Origin: Neoroseomonas marina
GTDB taxonomy: Bacteria > Pseudomonadota > Alphaproteobacteria > Acetobacterales > Acetobacteraceae
Reading direction: 5' to 3'
Assembly (NCBI RefSeq): GCF_012927745.1
Contig: NZ_JABBKX010000004.1
Location: 248,001 to 312,000 of the forward strand
DNA: 64,000 bases
How positions within the stretch are numbered: position 1 is the stretch's first letter; each line of letters opens with the position of its first letter. A program made the position numbers and the translations under genes. The notes beneath the pieces are model-generated. The model saw only the letters and a program-made list of their open reading frames with translations. It had not been told where the DNA came from and ran no database searches. Positions 9,868 to 19,245 of the stretch are shown here, piece after piece.

Positions 9868-12800
9868 ATGAGCGACCAGACCTCCTTCGTCCACGTGCAC
9901 GTCCATTCCGCCTATTCCTTGAGCGAAGGCGCGATCAAGGCGGACAAGCTGGCCTCGCTGGCGGCCTCCAACGGCATGCCTGCGGTGGCGCTGACCGACA
10001 GTGCCAACATGTTCGGCGCGTTGGAATTCTCCGGCGCCTGCGTGAAGAAGGGCGTGCAGCCGATCATGGGCTGCCGGCTGTTCCTGACGCGGGCGGAAGC
10101 GGATCCCGACCGGCCGGAAGTGGCTCGGCAGATGCCCGATCCGCTGGTCGCGCTCGCGATGGACGCGCGCGGCCTCGACAACCTGCAGAAGCTGTCGTCG
10201 AGCGGCTATCTGCGGGACGATCCCTCGGGCCGGCCGGCGATCACGCTCGATCTTCTGCGCAGCCATGCCGAGGGACTGTTCCTGCTGACAGGCGGCACGC
10301 TCGGACCGATCGCGCGGCTGATCGGGGATGGGCGGCGCGATGCGGCGGCGCGCATCCTCGATGCGCTGCGCGAGGCCTTCCCGGATCGCCTGGCGGTCGA
10401 GTTGCACCGCCACGGCCTGGCGCAGGAACCGGGGATCGAAAGCGGGCTGCTGTCGCTGGCGCAATCCGCCCGCCTGCCGATCGTGGCCGCGAACGACGTC
10501 TATTTCGCCGCCCCCGAGATGCATGAGGCGCACGACGCGCTGCTCTGCATCGCCGAGGGCCGCACCATGGCGGAGCGCGAGCGCCGCCGCGTCACGCCCG
10601 AGCATTGGTTCAAGCCGGCCGCGGCGATGCGGAGCCTCTTCGCCGACCTGCCGGACGCCTGCGACAACACGCTCGCCATCGCGCGCATGTGCGCCGTGAT
10701 GGCCGAGGAGAAGAAGCCCGAACTGCCGATCTGCCCCAAGGTGAAGGAGGGCATGACCGAGGCCGAGACCGTCCGCGCCATGGCGGTCGAGGGGCTCGAG
10801 AAGCGGCTCGACGCCATGATCCCCGCCCCGGACGAGGAGAAGCGGAAGGTCTACCGCGATCGGCTCGACTACGAGCTCGGCGTCATCGAGAAGATGGGCT
10901 TCCCCGGCTACTTCCTGATCGTCGCTGACTTCATCCAGTGGGCGAAGGCGCAGACACCGCCGATCCCGGTGGGGCCGGGGCGCGGTTCGGGCGCGGGCTC
11001 GGTCGCGGCCTGGGCGCTGCTGATCACGGACCTCGACCCGCTGCGCTTCGGCCTGCTGTTCGAGCGCTTCCTGAACCCCGAGCGCGTGTCGATGCCGGAC
11101 TTCGACATCGACTTCTGCCAGGACCGGCGCGACGAGGTGATCAAGTACGTGGTGCGCGAATACGGCGCCGACCGCGTCGCGCAGATCATCACCTTCGGCA
11201 AGCTGCAGGCGAAGGCGGCCGTGCGCGACGTGGGGCGCGTGCTTGGCATGCCCTATGGGCAGGTGGACAAGATCGCCTCCCTGATCCCGTTCAACCCCGC
11301 CAAACCGGTCGGCCTTACCGATGCCATCGCCGGCGAGCCGCGGCTGCAGGAACTGCGCGACGGCGACGAACAGGTAGCCCGGCTGCTCGACATCGCGCAG
11401 CAGGTCGAAGGGCTGTACCGCAACGCCTCGACCCATGCGGCGGGCGTGGTGATCGGGCGGAAGCCGCTGATCGAGATCGTGCCGCTGTATCGCGATCCGC
11501 GGTCGGAGATGCTCGTCACCCAGTACTCGATGAAGTACGCGGAAGCGGCATCCCTGGTGAAGTTCGACTTCCTCGGCCTCAAGACGCTGACGGTGATCGA
11601 GCGGGCGCTCGGCATCCTTGCGGGGCAGGGGACGCATATCGACATCAGCGCCATCCCGCTCGACGACCCGAAGACCTACGCCATGCTCGCCAAGGGCGAC
11701 GCGGCCGGGGTGTTCCAGTTCGAAGGGCAGGGGATGCGCGACTGCCTGCGGCAGATGCGCGCCAGCCGGTTCGAGGACCTGGTCGCGGCGGTGGCGCTCT
11801 ATCGCCCCGGCCCGATGGCGAACATCCCGGCCTATTGCGCACGCAAGGCGGGCGAGCCCTGGGAACCGCCGCATCCGGCGATCATGCACATCCTGGCCGA
11901 GACCTACGGGATCATGGTCTACCAGGAACAGGTCATGCAGATCGCGCAGGACCTGGCGGGCTACAGCCTGGGCGGCGCCGACCTGTTGCGCCGCGCGATG
12001 GGCAAGAAGATCCGCGAGGAGATGGTCAAGCAGCGCGCCATCTTCTGCGAGGGCGCCGAGAAGCGCGGCATCGAGCCGGCCAAGGCGGCCGAGATCTTCG
12101 ACCTGATGGAGCGCTTCGCCGACTACGGCTTCAACAAGTCGCACGCCGCGGCCTATGCGCTGGTCAGCTACCAGACGGCCTGGCTGAAGGCGAACCATCC
12201 GGTCGCCTTCCTCGCGGCGTCGATGACGCTCGACATGTCGAACACGGACAAGCTCGCGGGGCACATGCAGGAGGCCGCGCGGCTCGGCATTCCCGTCCTG
12301 CCGCCGGACATCAACCGATCGGGCGCCGAGTTCCGGGTGGAGACGACGCCCGAGGGCAAGGAGGCGATCCGCTTCGCCTTGGCCGCGGTGAAGCGGGTGG
12401 GCGAGGCGGCGATGAAGGACCTGGTGAAGGCGCGCGATGCCGCCGGGCCCTTTGCTTCGCTGGCCGACATGGCGGCGCGGGTCGATCCGAAGCTGCTCAA
12501 CAAGATGCAGATCGAGAACCTGGCCCGGGCCGGCGCCTTCGAGGCGCTGGAGAAGAACCGCGCCAAGGTCATGGCCGGGGCCGAAACGATCCTACGCCGC
12601 GCGCAATCCAGCGCCGAGGAACGGGATTCCGGCCAGATCGGCCTGTTCGGGGCGGATTCACAACGAAATGAGCCGCTCCGGCTGCCGGATGTGCCGGACT
12701 GGCCGTTGTTCGATCGCCTGGCCCATGAATCCGAGGCGGTCGGCTTCCATCTCTCAGCCCATCCGCTCGACACCTACCGCAAGGCGCTGCAGCGGCTCGG

Positions 12801-13329
12801 GGTGACGCCGTCGGCGCTGATCGCGGACCGGGCGCGGGCCGGGTCGTCGCGGCTGAAGCTGGCCGGGACCGTGGTGAACTCGAAGGAACGGACGACCAAG
12901 ACCGGCAGCCGGATGGCCTGGGTTCGGCTGTCCGACGCCCAAGGGTCCTATGAGGTGACCTGCTTCTCCGAGGTCCTGAACCGGTCGCGCGACCTGCTGG
13001 TGGAAGGCAGCGCCGTGCTGGTGACCGCCGAGGCCCGGATGGACGGCGAGGCACTGCGGCTGACGGCGAACGAGGTCGAGAGCCTCGAGAAGGCGGCGAG
13101 CGGCGCCGGGGGTGGGATCCGGCTGTGGCTGGACGAGATTTCCGCCGTCGATCCGATCCGGGCGATCCTGACGCGGGAGGGCCGCGGGCGCGGGCGCGTC
13201 GTGCTGGTGCCGCGCACGGGGCCGGGCCAGGAAGTGGAACTGGCGCTGCCGGGGGGCTTCAACATCGGCCCCAAGGTCATGCAGGCGATGAAGGTGGTGC
13301 CGGGGGTTTCCAGCGTGGAGGAGATCTGA
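9868..13329 (+). CDS. dnaE: DNA polymerase III subunit alpha
   Basis: This is the replicative polymerase core, 1153 residues, near the normal length for DnaE1. The N-terminal PHP domain begins HVHVHSAYSLSEGAIKADKL (His9, 11, 13). The palm carries the catalytic aspartates in PDFDIDF (Asp413 and Asp415), followed by the fingers and helix-hairpin-helix region. A C-terminal OB fold begins around LAGTVVNSKERTTKTG. The ATG at 9868 gives the standard N-terminus. It is divergent from hupE with about 200 bases between, and no accessory genes are coupled to it. Confidence 0.97.
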   Translation: MSDQTSFVHVHVHSAYSLSEGAIKADKLASLAASNGMPAVALTDSANMFGALEFSGACVKKGVQPIMGCRLFLTRAEADPDRPEVARQMPDPLVALAMDARGLDNLQKLSSSGYLRDDPSGRPAITLDLLRSHAEGLFLLTGGTLGPIARLIGDGRRDAAARILDALREAFPDRLAVELHRHGLAQEPGIESGLLSLAQSARLPIVAANDVYFAAPEMHEAHDALLCIAEGRTMAERERRRVTPEHWFKPAAAMRSLFADLPDACDNTLAIARMCAVMAEEKKPELPICPKVKEGMTEAETVRAMAVEGLEKRLDAMIPAPDEEKRKVYRDRLDYELGVIEKMGFPGYFLIVADFIQWAKAQTPPIPVGPGRGSGAGSVAAWALLITDLDPLRFGLLFERFLNPERVSMPDFDIDFCQDRRDEVIKYVVREYGADRVAQIITFGKLQAKAAVRDVGRVLGMPYGQVDKIASLIPFNPAKPVGLTDAIAGEPRLQELRDGDEQVARLLDIAQQVEGLYRNASTHAAGVVIGRKPLIEIVPLYRDPRSEMLVTQYSMKYAEAASLVKFDFLGLKTLTVIERALGILAGQGTHIDISAIPLDDPKTYAMLAKGDAAGVFQFEGQGMRDCLRQMRASRFEDLVAAVALYRPGPMANIPAYCARKAGEPWEPPHPAIMHILAETYGIMVYQEQVMQIAQDLAGYSLGGADLLRRAMGKKIREEMVKQRAIFCEGAEKRGIEPAKAAEIFDLMERFADYGFNKSHAAAYALVSYQTAWLKANHPVAFLAASMTLDMSNTDKLAGHMQEAARLGIPVLPPDINRSGAEFRVETTPEGKEAIRFALAAVKRVGEAAMKDLVKARDAAGPFASLADMAARVDPKLLNKMQIENLARAGAFEALEKNRAKVMAGAETILRRAQSSAEERDSGQIGLFGADSQRNEPLRLPDVPDWPLFDRLAHESEAVGFHLSAHPLDTYRKALQRLGVTPSALIADRARAGSSRLKLAGTVVNSKERTTKTGSRMAWVRLSDAQGSYEVTCFSEVLNRSRDLLVEGSAVLVTAEARMDGEALRLTANEVESLEKAASGAGGGIRLWLDEISAVDPIRAILTREGRGRGRVVLVPRTGPGQEVELALPGGFNIGPKVMQAMKVVPGVSSVEEI

Positions 13330-13400
13330 GGGCTCGCCAGGTCATCTCAGTTTTTCCATAATATACCTTATGCGGCTTTCAGATGCTGCGATGTGGGCCC

Positions 13401-13450
13401 GGAGGGCTCTGCCCTCCGGACCTCCCGCCAAAGGCCGAAGGGCCTTTGGA
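13401..13450 (-). repeat. GC-rich palindromic repeat, copy A
   Basis: The element has two nested palindromes: GGAGGG..CCCTCC (13401-13417) and CCAAAGGCCGAAGGGCCTTTGG (13428-13449). The same unit occurs in opposite orientation at 13483 and again at 18875. It resembles a REP-type interspersed repeat and fills the space between convergent dnaE and the amidase gene, where it can form strong hairpins. Confidence 0.75.
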
Positions 13451-13482
13451 AACCGTGACTTGGGTGGTGCTGCGGTGATGGT

Positions 13483-13535
13483 GTCCAGAGGCCTTTCGGC
13501 CTTTGGCGGGGTGGTTCGGAGGGGCAGCGCCCTCC
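13483..13535 (+). repeat. GC-rich palindromic repeat, copy B
   Basis: This is an inverted copy of the element at 13401. It contains AGGCCTTTCGGCCTTTGGCG, then a purine-rich linker and a GGAGGGGCAGCGCCCTCC hairpin. Copies A and B face each other, 32 bases apart. Confidence 0.75.
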
Positions 13536-13543
13536 GCTGCGCG

Positions 13544-14944
13544 TCACAGCGACGCAAAGCCCGGCGTGAACGGACGCTCCTCGAGAAACGCCCCGGCGGC
13601 ACGCAGCACCAGCGCATCCGCGCAGCGCGGCCCGGCGATCTGCAACCCGATCGGCAGTCCCTCCCCGGTCCGACCGCACGGGATGGACGCCGCCGCGCCG
13701 TGGGACAGGTCGAAGGGATAGGAGAACTCCGCCCAGACCAGCCAGTCCCAGACGTGGTCCGGCCAATGCGCCGGGCGCTGGCGGCCGACCTCGAAGGCAG
13801 CGACCGAGGCTGCCGGAGTCACCAGCAGGTCCCAGCCGGAAGCGAACCATTCCCCGATCTCGGCGGCATAGGCGATGCGCCGGGCCTGGGCCTGGATCGC
13901 CTGCTGCAGCGTCATGCCGGCATAGTCGTCCAGGCAGGCCGCCAGCCCCGGGTCCTGTTCCGCCCGGCGGGCCGGATCGGTCTCCAGGAAGGGCAGCATG
14001 GCGATGCCCCAGATGTCGCGCTCGAGGCCCGGGCCCTTCGGCCCCCAGGGCGGCGTGACCTCCTCGACCCGGGCGCCGAGGCGTTCGAAGACCGGGATGG
14101 CAGCGCGGACGGCCTCGGCCACCTCGGGGTCGACCCGCGCGTGGCCGAGGTCGGGACTGTAGGCGATGCGGAGGCCGCGCAGGTCGGGCAGCCCGATGTC
14201 GGCCGCTCGAAACCCGCCAGGTAATGTCGTATGATCAGAAGGATGGAAGCCGGCCATCACTTCCAGCATCAAGGCGGCGTCGGGCACGTTCCGGGTGATC
14301 GGCCCGGCATGGGAGAGCGACCCGTTGTTCGTGACGGGCGCGTAGGGCACCAGCCCGAAGGTCGGCTTGTGGCCCACCGCGCCGCAGAAATGCGCCGGCA
14401 GGCGGATCGACCCTGCCCCATCCGTGCCGATGTGCAGCGCCCCGCACCCTGCCCCGGCCAGCGCCGCGGCGCCCGAGGACGACCCGCCGGCGGTGCGGCC
14501 ATGCTTCCATGGGTTATGCGTATGCCCCGTCAGCGGACTGGTGCTGACCGCGGTCCATCCGTATTCGGTGGCCGTCGTCTTGCCCGTGATGATCGCCCCG
14601 GCCGCCTTCAGCCGCGCGACCATCGGGGAATCATGCCCGACCGGCTCCGGGCTGCTCAGCCGCGTCCCGCGCCGGGTCGGCAGCCCCTTCACGGCCGTGA
14701 TGTCCTTCACCGAGACCGGGACGCCGTGCAGCGGGCCGAGCTCCCCGTCACCCATGGCCGCGGCCTCGGCGGCGCGGGCGGCGTCCATCGCGCGCTCGGC
14801 GTCGAGGACGACCACGGCGTTGATCTTCGGCTGCCAGGCCTCGATGCGCTCGATCACCGCGCGGGTCACCTCGACGGGAGAGGCCTGCCGGGTGCGGATC
14901 AGCCGGGCCTGTTCGGTGGCCGGCAGGGTCGCGAGGTCGCTCAT
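13544..14944 (-). CDS. Amidase
   Basis: This 466-residue amidase-signature hydrolase cleaves a carboxamide bond; its substrate is unknown. The Ser-cisSer-Lys triad is visible as Lys80 in HGVPVSVKD, the cis-Ser in GGSSSG (about 155-157) and the nucleophile Ser179 in GTDGAGSIR. Length is normal. Its ATG overlaps the stop of the molybdopterin oxidoreductase gene (ATGA), so the two are translationally coupled and probably act on related compounds, though neither substrate can be read from sequence. Confidence 0.9.
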   Translation of the reverse strand: MSDLATLPATEQARLIRTRQASPVEVTRAVIERIEAWQPKINAVVVLDAERAMDAARAAEAAAMGDGELGPLHGVPVSVKDITAVKGLPTRRGTRLSSPEPVGHDSPMVARLKAAGAIITGKTTATEYGWTAVSTSPLTGHTHNPWKHGRTAGGSSSGAAALAGAGCGALHIGTDGAGSIRLPAHFCGAVGHKPTFGLVPYAPVTNNGSLSHAGPITRNVPDAALMLEVMAGFHPSDHTTLPGGFRAADIGLPDLRGLRIAYSPDLGHARVDPEVAEAVRAAIPVFERLGARVEEVTPPWGPKGPGLERDIWGIAMLPFLETDPARRAEQDPGLAACLDDYAGMTLQQAIQAQARRIAYAAEIGEWFASGWDLLVTPAASVAAFEVGRQRPAHWPDHVWDWLVWAEFSYPFDLSHGAAASIPCGRTGEGLPIGLQIAGPRCADALVLRAAGAFLEERPFTPGFASL

Positions 14945-16968
14945 GCCGCCTTCTCCCACGCCGCGACGTCGAGGAAGGTCGACTGGTAGCAGGCCCCCTC
15001 GCCCATGTCGGTCAGCCGCGTGTCGCACAGCATGTTCACGGTGCCGGACACCGCTTCGCCGTCCGGGCGCTGGCCGGGCACCAGCACCACGCCCGGCTGC
15101 ACCTCGTCGCTGATCTTCAGCACCAGGCCGACCTCGCCCCTGTCGTTGAACAGTCGCACCGCCTGCCCCTCGGCCAGGTTGCGCCGCGCGGCCTCCTCGG
15201 GGTGGACGATCGCGCAGGGCGCCCCTTCCCGCTTCCGCAGGAAGGGCGAGGCGGCATATGCGGTGTGCGCCTGGAAATAGCCCGGTGCGGTCAGCAGCCG
15301 CAGCGGCCAGCGGGTGGCGTCGGCCGCCTCGATCGGATCCTCCTCCCAGACCGGCATGGGCGGGACACCCTGCTGCGCGAGGGCCTCGGAGTAGATCTCG
15401 AGCTTGCCGGAGGGCGTGCGGAATTCCTGGGCCGCCGGCGGGGCGACCTTCACCGGCCCTTCGAAGACGCGGGCGGGATCGACATCGGCGATGATCCCGG
15501 TCGCGCCCTTGAAGAACAGCGGCATGATCTCCTTCGGCGCCATGGAGAAGACGGCATCCGTCAGCCCCATGCGCCGGCCGAGGTCCTGCGCGAGGTGGAA
15601 GTTCGACCGCGCCTCGTGCTGCGGCGGCACCGCCGCGGGGCCCCACTGCATCCGGTAGGAACCGTAGGAACGGTAGAAATCCTCGGTCTCGAGATAGGTC
15701 GTCGCCGGCAGGACGATGTCGGCGTAGCGCGCCGTGTCGGTCATGAAAGGGTCGTGGACGACGGTGAAGAGCTCCTCCCGCGACAACGCCCGGCGCAGGC
15801 GGTTGACGTCCGGGTTGGTCACCGCGGGGTTGTTCGCGGCGATGAACAGGGCGCGGATCGGCGGGTCGCGCATCTCCTCGAGCGCCTCGCCCAGCGCCAG
15901 GTGGTTCACCATCCGGGCCGAGGCCGGGCCCGACGGCTTGGCCACGACGCCGAACTGGAAATCCATCGACCCGGCGGCGAGCAGCAGCGCCCCGCCCCCT
16001 TCCCGTCCATAGGCGCCGGTCAGCGCCGGCAGGGTCGCCACCGCGCGCAGAGCCTGCCCGCCCTTGGCGAGGCGCGTCATGCCCTCGCCAAGGCGGATCA
16101 GGGACCGCTTCGCCGCGCCGTACATGGCGGCCAGCCGCTCCACGTCGTCGACCGACAGGCCGGTGATGCGCGCGACGCGCTCCGGCGCGAAGCCCGGCAG
16201 GACCTCGGTCGCCCAGCGGTCGAAGCCGAGCGTGTTCGCCGCGACGTAGTCCCGGTCGATCTTGCCGTCCCGCAGCAGGATATGGGCGATGCCGCAGGCG
16301 AGCGCGGCATCCGTGCCGATCCGGATCGGCAGGTGCCAGTCCGCCCGCGCCGCCGTCTGGCTGCGCCGCGGGTCGATCACGACCAGCTTCACCCCGGTCG
16401 CGCGCACCTTCTCGAGCAGCGTCCAGAAATGGACGTTGACCGCCATCAGGTCGCAGCCCCAGGCGATGACCAGGTCGGAATGGACGACGCTCTGCGGGTC
16501 GGTGCCGCCCACGGGCCCGAGGGTCATGTCCCAGGCCGTCTCGCAACACGTGTCGCAGACCGTCCCGGCCATCAGCCGCGTGGTGCCGAGGGCATGGAAC
16601 AGCCCCGCCGGCAGCCGCCGGTTCATGTGCCCCTGATGGGCGGAATAGGCGTAGCCGAGGATCCCTAGCGGCCCGTCCTCGGCGATGATGGCCTTCCAGC
16701 GGGCGGTGATCTCGTCCAGCGCCGCGTCCCAGGTGATGGGGGCGAACTGGCCGCTGCCCTTAGGGCCGGTGCGCCGCATCGGGGTGCGAAGGCGGTCCGG
16801 GGAATGGAGCGTCTCCATGTCCCGGTTCACCTTCGCGCAGGCGAATCCGGCCGTGTAGGCCTCGTCCGGATCGCCCTGGATGCGGACCACCCGGCCATCC
16901 TCGACCTCGGCCAGGAGGGAGCACATGTCGGGGCAGTCATGGGCGCAGACGACGCGGACCTTGGGCAT
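14941..16968 (-). CDS. Molybdopterin-dependent oxidoreductase with N-terminal 4Fe-4S motif
   Basis: The 675-residue protein is a DMSO-reductase superfamily enzyme binding bis-MGD. The N-terminus has a CX3CX3C cluster motif (Cys8, 12, 16 in CAHDCPDMC) plus a fourth Cys in GFACAKV, so one 4Fe-4S cluster is likely. Dinucleotide-binding motifs follow, such as VIAWGCDLMA and LVVIDPRRSQTA, and a C-terminal molydop-binding domain spans about residues 560-670. No Tat signal is visible, so a cytoplasmic location is inferred. No electron-transfer subunit is adjacent; only the coupled amidase is. The start at 16968 gives the conserved N-terminus PKVRVVCAHDC. It is divergent from mazG. Confidence 0.9.
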   Translation of the reverse strand: MPKVRVVCAHDCPDMCSLLAEVEDGRVVRIQGDPDEAYTAGFACAKVNRDMETLHSPDRLRTPMRRTGPKGSGQFAPITWDAALDEITARWKAIIAEDGPLGILGYAYSAHQGHMNRRLPAGLFHALGTTRLMAGTVCDTCCETAWDMTLGPVGGTDPQSVVHSDLVIAWGCDLMAVNVHFWTLLEKVRATGVKLVVIDPRRSQTAARADWHLPIRIGTDAALACGIAHILLRDGKIDRDYVAANTLGFDRWATEVLPGFAPERVARITGLSVDDVERLAAMYGAAKRSLIRLGEGMTRLAKGGQALRAVATLPALTGAYGREGGGALLLAAGSMDFQFGVVAKPSGPASARMVNHLALGEALEEMRDPPIRALFIAANNPAVTNPDVNRLRRALSREELFTVVHDPFMTDTARYADIVLPATTYLETEDFYRSYGSYRMQWGPAAVPPQHEARSNFHLAQDLGRRMGLTDAVFSMAPKEIMPLFFKGATGIIADVDPARVFEGPVKVAPPAAQEFRTPSGKLEIYSEALAQQGVPPMPVWEEDPIEAADATRWPLRLLTAPGYFQAHTAYAASPFLRKREGAPCAIVHPEEAARRNLAEGQAVRLFNDRGEVGLVLKISDEVQPGVVLVPGQRPDGEAVSGTVNMLCDTRLTDMGEGACYQSTFLDVAAWEKAA

Positions 16969-17097
16969 GGGGCGGGATGAGTCCTTGGGGTGTGGGGGCA
17001 GTCTCCGGCGGCGCCGGCCGCTTCGCAACCCGCCACGGCCCTTGCCAAGCCGGCGCCGTCGCGGGACGAGAATGCCCTGCCCGCTTCCGGACCCGCC

Positions 17098-17910
17098 ATG
17101 ACCGACCCCAAGGCCGCCATCACCCATCTGATCGACGTCATGGCGCGGCTGCGCGACCCCGAGACCGGCTGCCCCTGGGACCAGGTGCAGGACTTCCCGA
17201 CCATCGCCCCCTACACGATCGAGGAAGCCTACGAGGTCGAGGACGCGATCGCTCGGGGCACGCCAGCCACCCTGCTGGACGAGCTCGGGGACCTGCTGTT
17301 CCAGGTCGTCTACCACGCCCGCATGGCCGAGGAACGGGGTTGGTTCGCCTTCGCCGACGTCGCCAAGGCGATTGCCGACAAGATGGTCCGCCGGCACCCC
17401 CACGTCTTCGGCGAGGAGGACGCCCGGACCGCCGAGCAGCAGACCGCCGCATGGGAGGCCCAGAAGGCCGCCGAGCGCGCGACCCGGCAGGAGCACGGGA
17501 CGCTCGCCGGCCTGCCGCCCGGCCTGCCCGCCCTCACCCGCGCCGCGAAACTGACGCGCCGCGCCGGACGGGTCGGCTTCGACTGGCCGGACGCGGCGGC
17601 GGTGCTCGACAAGCTCGAGGAAGAGGCGTCCGAGCTGCGCGCGGAGCTGAAGACGCCGGGCCAGACGCCTGATACTGCAGCTTTGCGCGACGAGGTCGGG
17701 GACCTGCTCTTCGTGTTGGCGAACCTCGCCCGGAAGCTCGACCTCGACCCGGAGGACTGCCTGCGTGGGGCCAACCGCAAATTCGAGCGACGCTTCGGCC
17801 ATATCGAAGAAGCACTTCGTCTTGAAGGAAAAATGCCCGCCGACGTGACGCTCGATCGCATGGAGGAATTGTGGCTCGATGCGAAGCGACGGGAGCGGAA
17901 CGCAGGCTGA
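17098..17910 (+). CDS. mazG: Nucleoside triphosphate pyrophosphohydrolase MazG
   Basis: The 270-residue enzyme hydrolyses (d)NTPs to monophosphates and pyrophosphate, clearing aberrant nucleotides. It carries two MazG domains: the first around CPWDQVQDFPTIAPYTIEEA with EEAYEVEDAI and the following DELGDLL, the second with EEASELRAEL and DEVGDLLFVLANLARKL. The metal-binding EExxE and ExxD pattern is present in both. The ATG at 17098 gives the standard start. It is followed three bases later by a gene for a secreted protein. Confidence 0.94.
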   Translation: MTDPKAAITHLIDVMARLRDPETGCPWDQVQDFPTIAPYTIEEAYEVEDAIARGTPATLLDELGDLLFQVVYHARMAEERGWFAFADVAKAIADKMVRRHPHVFGEEDARTAEQQTAAWEAQKAAERATRQEHGTLAGLPPGLPALTRAAKLTRRAGRVGFDWPDAAAVLDKLEEEASELRAELKTPGQTPDTAALRDEVGDLLFVLANLARKLDLDPEDCLRGANRKFERRFGHIEEALRLEGKMPADVTLDRMEELWLDAKRRERNAG

Positions 17911-17913
17911 GGC

Positions 17914-18867
17914 ATGAAGATCATTGGCACCTTTGGTCTTTTGATCTTGCTGCTTTTCCCGTGGGGTGAGGCATCCGCCCAGCCGCGGCGGACGCTGCTG
18001 GACGCCGGCGCTGGCGGGAAGGTCGAGGCGGTGCCGCAGGGCCGTGGCGAGGCGCTTCGCCTCGTCCGCGGCAACAGGACGCTATGGGAGGCGCGGGATC
18101 AGCGTTTCGCCGCCTTCCGGGACGGGGCGACCATCCCGCTCGGCAACGGGGGCCAAGCGGTCGGCATTACGGGATGGACCGGCGGCGCCTATTGCTGCTG
18201 GACCTTGCACCTGTTCCGGAGAACGCCGCAGGGGCTGACGCATGTCGCCTCCCTGCCGCTGGGCAAACGCGAACCGGATATGATCCGGCTGGCGGTGCCC
18301 GGCGCGGCGACGGTCCAGGTGGCCGACGCCGCCTTCGACTTCTGGGAGGCACCGGTCAGCCAGGCGACCGACCTGCACCCGACGGTGCCCTTCCGATGGA
18401 CGGGCCAGGCACTGGAACCGGATGTCGCGGCGATGCGCCGGCCGATCGCCGCCGCGCTGGGCACGGCCTGCATCGAGATGGCAACGCCGACGGACATGCC
18501 GCCGCCCGAGCGGCGTGTCACGACCTACCCGGATACCGAGGCGGCGATCGCCGAACTCGGCGGCCGAGAGTGGTCGAGGGGCCCTGGGGCGACGGGCCCG
18601 CATCCGGGGGTGGAGGCCGCGCGGCTGGCCACCTGCCTGATCTACTCCGGCCAGGCGGCCGAGGCGCGGCGGCTGCTGCGCACGGTCTGGCCCGAGGGCG
18701 TACCCGGCCTCGCCGAGACCGAACGCCAGCTCACCGCCCGCCTCGCCTGCAGCCCCTTCGTCGCGGCCGTGCGGGCCGCCAACCCAGCCGGCGCGCCTTA
18801 CGTCGGCGGCCGCTGCACCCCGAATTCCCCCGCCCAGACGGCCCTCTATGCCCTGAACTGGCGCTGA
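17914..18867 (+). CDS. Secreted protein of unknown function
   Basis: The 317-residue protein begins with a clear signal peptide (about residues 1-23, cleaved after ASA). No known domain is recognised. The middle has a GGAYCCWTLHLF segment and predicted beta strands; the C-terminal third contains cysteines in LATCLIYSG, LACSPFVAA and GGRCTP that could form disulphides in the periplasm. It lies 3 bases after mazG and probably shares its transcript, which need not mean a shared function. A palindromic repeat follows the stop. Confidence 0.7.
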   Translation: MKIIGTFGLLILLLFPWGEASAQPRRTLLDAGAGGKVEAVPQGRGEALRLVRGNRTLWEARDQRFAAFRDGATIPLGNGGQAVGITGWTGGAYCCWTLHLFRRTPQGLTHVASLPLGKREPDMIRLAVPGAATVQVADAAFDFWEAPVSQATDLHPTVPFRWTGQALEPDVAAMRRPIAAALGTACIEMATPTDMPPPERRVTTYPDTEAAIAELGGREWSRGPGATGPHPGVEAARLATCLIYSGQAAEARRLLRTVWPEGVPGLAETERQLTARLACSPFVAAVRAANPAGAPYVGGRCTPNSPAQTALYALNWR

Positions 18868-19245
18868 GGATCGGTTTCCAAAGGCCTTTCGGCCTTTGGC
18901 GGGGAGGTTTGGAGGGCCTGTATCCCCCTGTACCGAACTAGATTATCGCCCCCTTAAGGCTGCCTGACGCGCCGTGACAGGTTCAAATCAGGGACACGCA
19001 AGCATCTTGATTTGCTTCTGACGGGCTGATCCCGCCTGAGCGGTGCATCATGGGGTCGAATCCCAGTTCGTCCGCGAGTTCCCGGCGCGCCATGCTATCC
19101 GGCCGCGCAACCGCCCCGCTCATCCGCTCAATCGTTGGGGCCTGAGGGAAATCCAGCGCGGTCCAACTCCGCCAAGCACGTCCCGCAGGTTGCAGATTAG
19201 GGCGAGGCCGCTACCTTTTGGTTCGAGAGTACCGAAAAGAACGCA
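18868..19245. other. Intergenic region with palindromic repeat copy C
   Basis: This region holds no gene. It starts with the palindromic repeat at 18875. The rest should contain the promoter of the exopolysaccharide operon, but I cannot pick one out. An imperfect hairpin (TTTTGGT / ACCGAAAA) lies at about 19216-19241, just before the start codon at 19246. Confidence 0.5.
18875..18925 (+). repeat. GC-rich palindromic repeat, copy C
   Basis: This is the third copy of the element at 13401 and 13483, in the same orientation as copy B. It contains CCAAAGGCCTTTCGGCCTTT and a GGGGAGGTTTGGAGGGCC tail. The terminal GGAGGGC half-palindrome is less well preserved than in the other copies. Confidence 0.7.

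Noticed and set aside
18970..19012. A second T-loop-like string (GGTTCAAATC) near 18995
   Set aside because: The flanking bases do not pair to form the required 5-bp stem.
19040..19080. A T-arm-like sequence (GGGGTCGAATCCCAG) that suggested a tRNA gene
   Set aside because: The 3' acceptor strand that would follow has no matching 5' strand upstream, and no D-arm or anticodon arm can be folded. At most it is a tRNA remnant.
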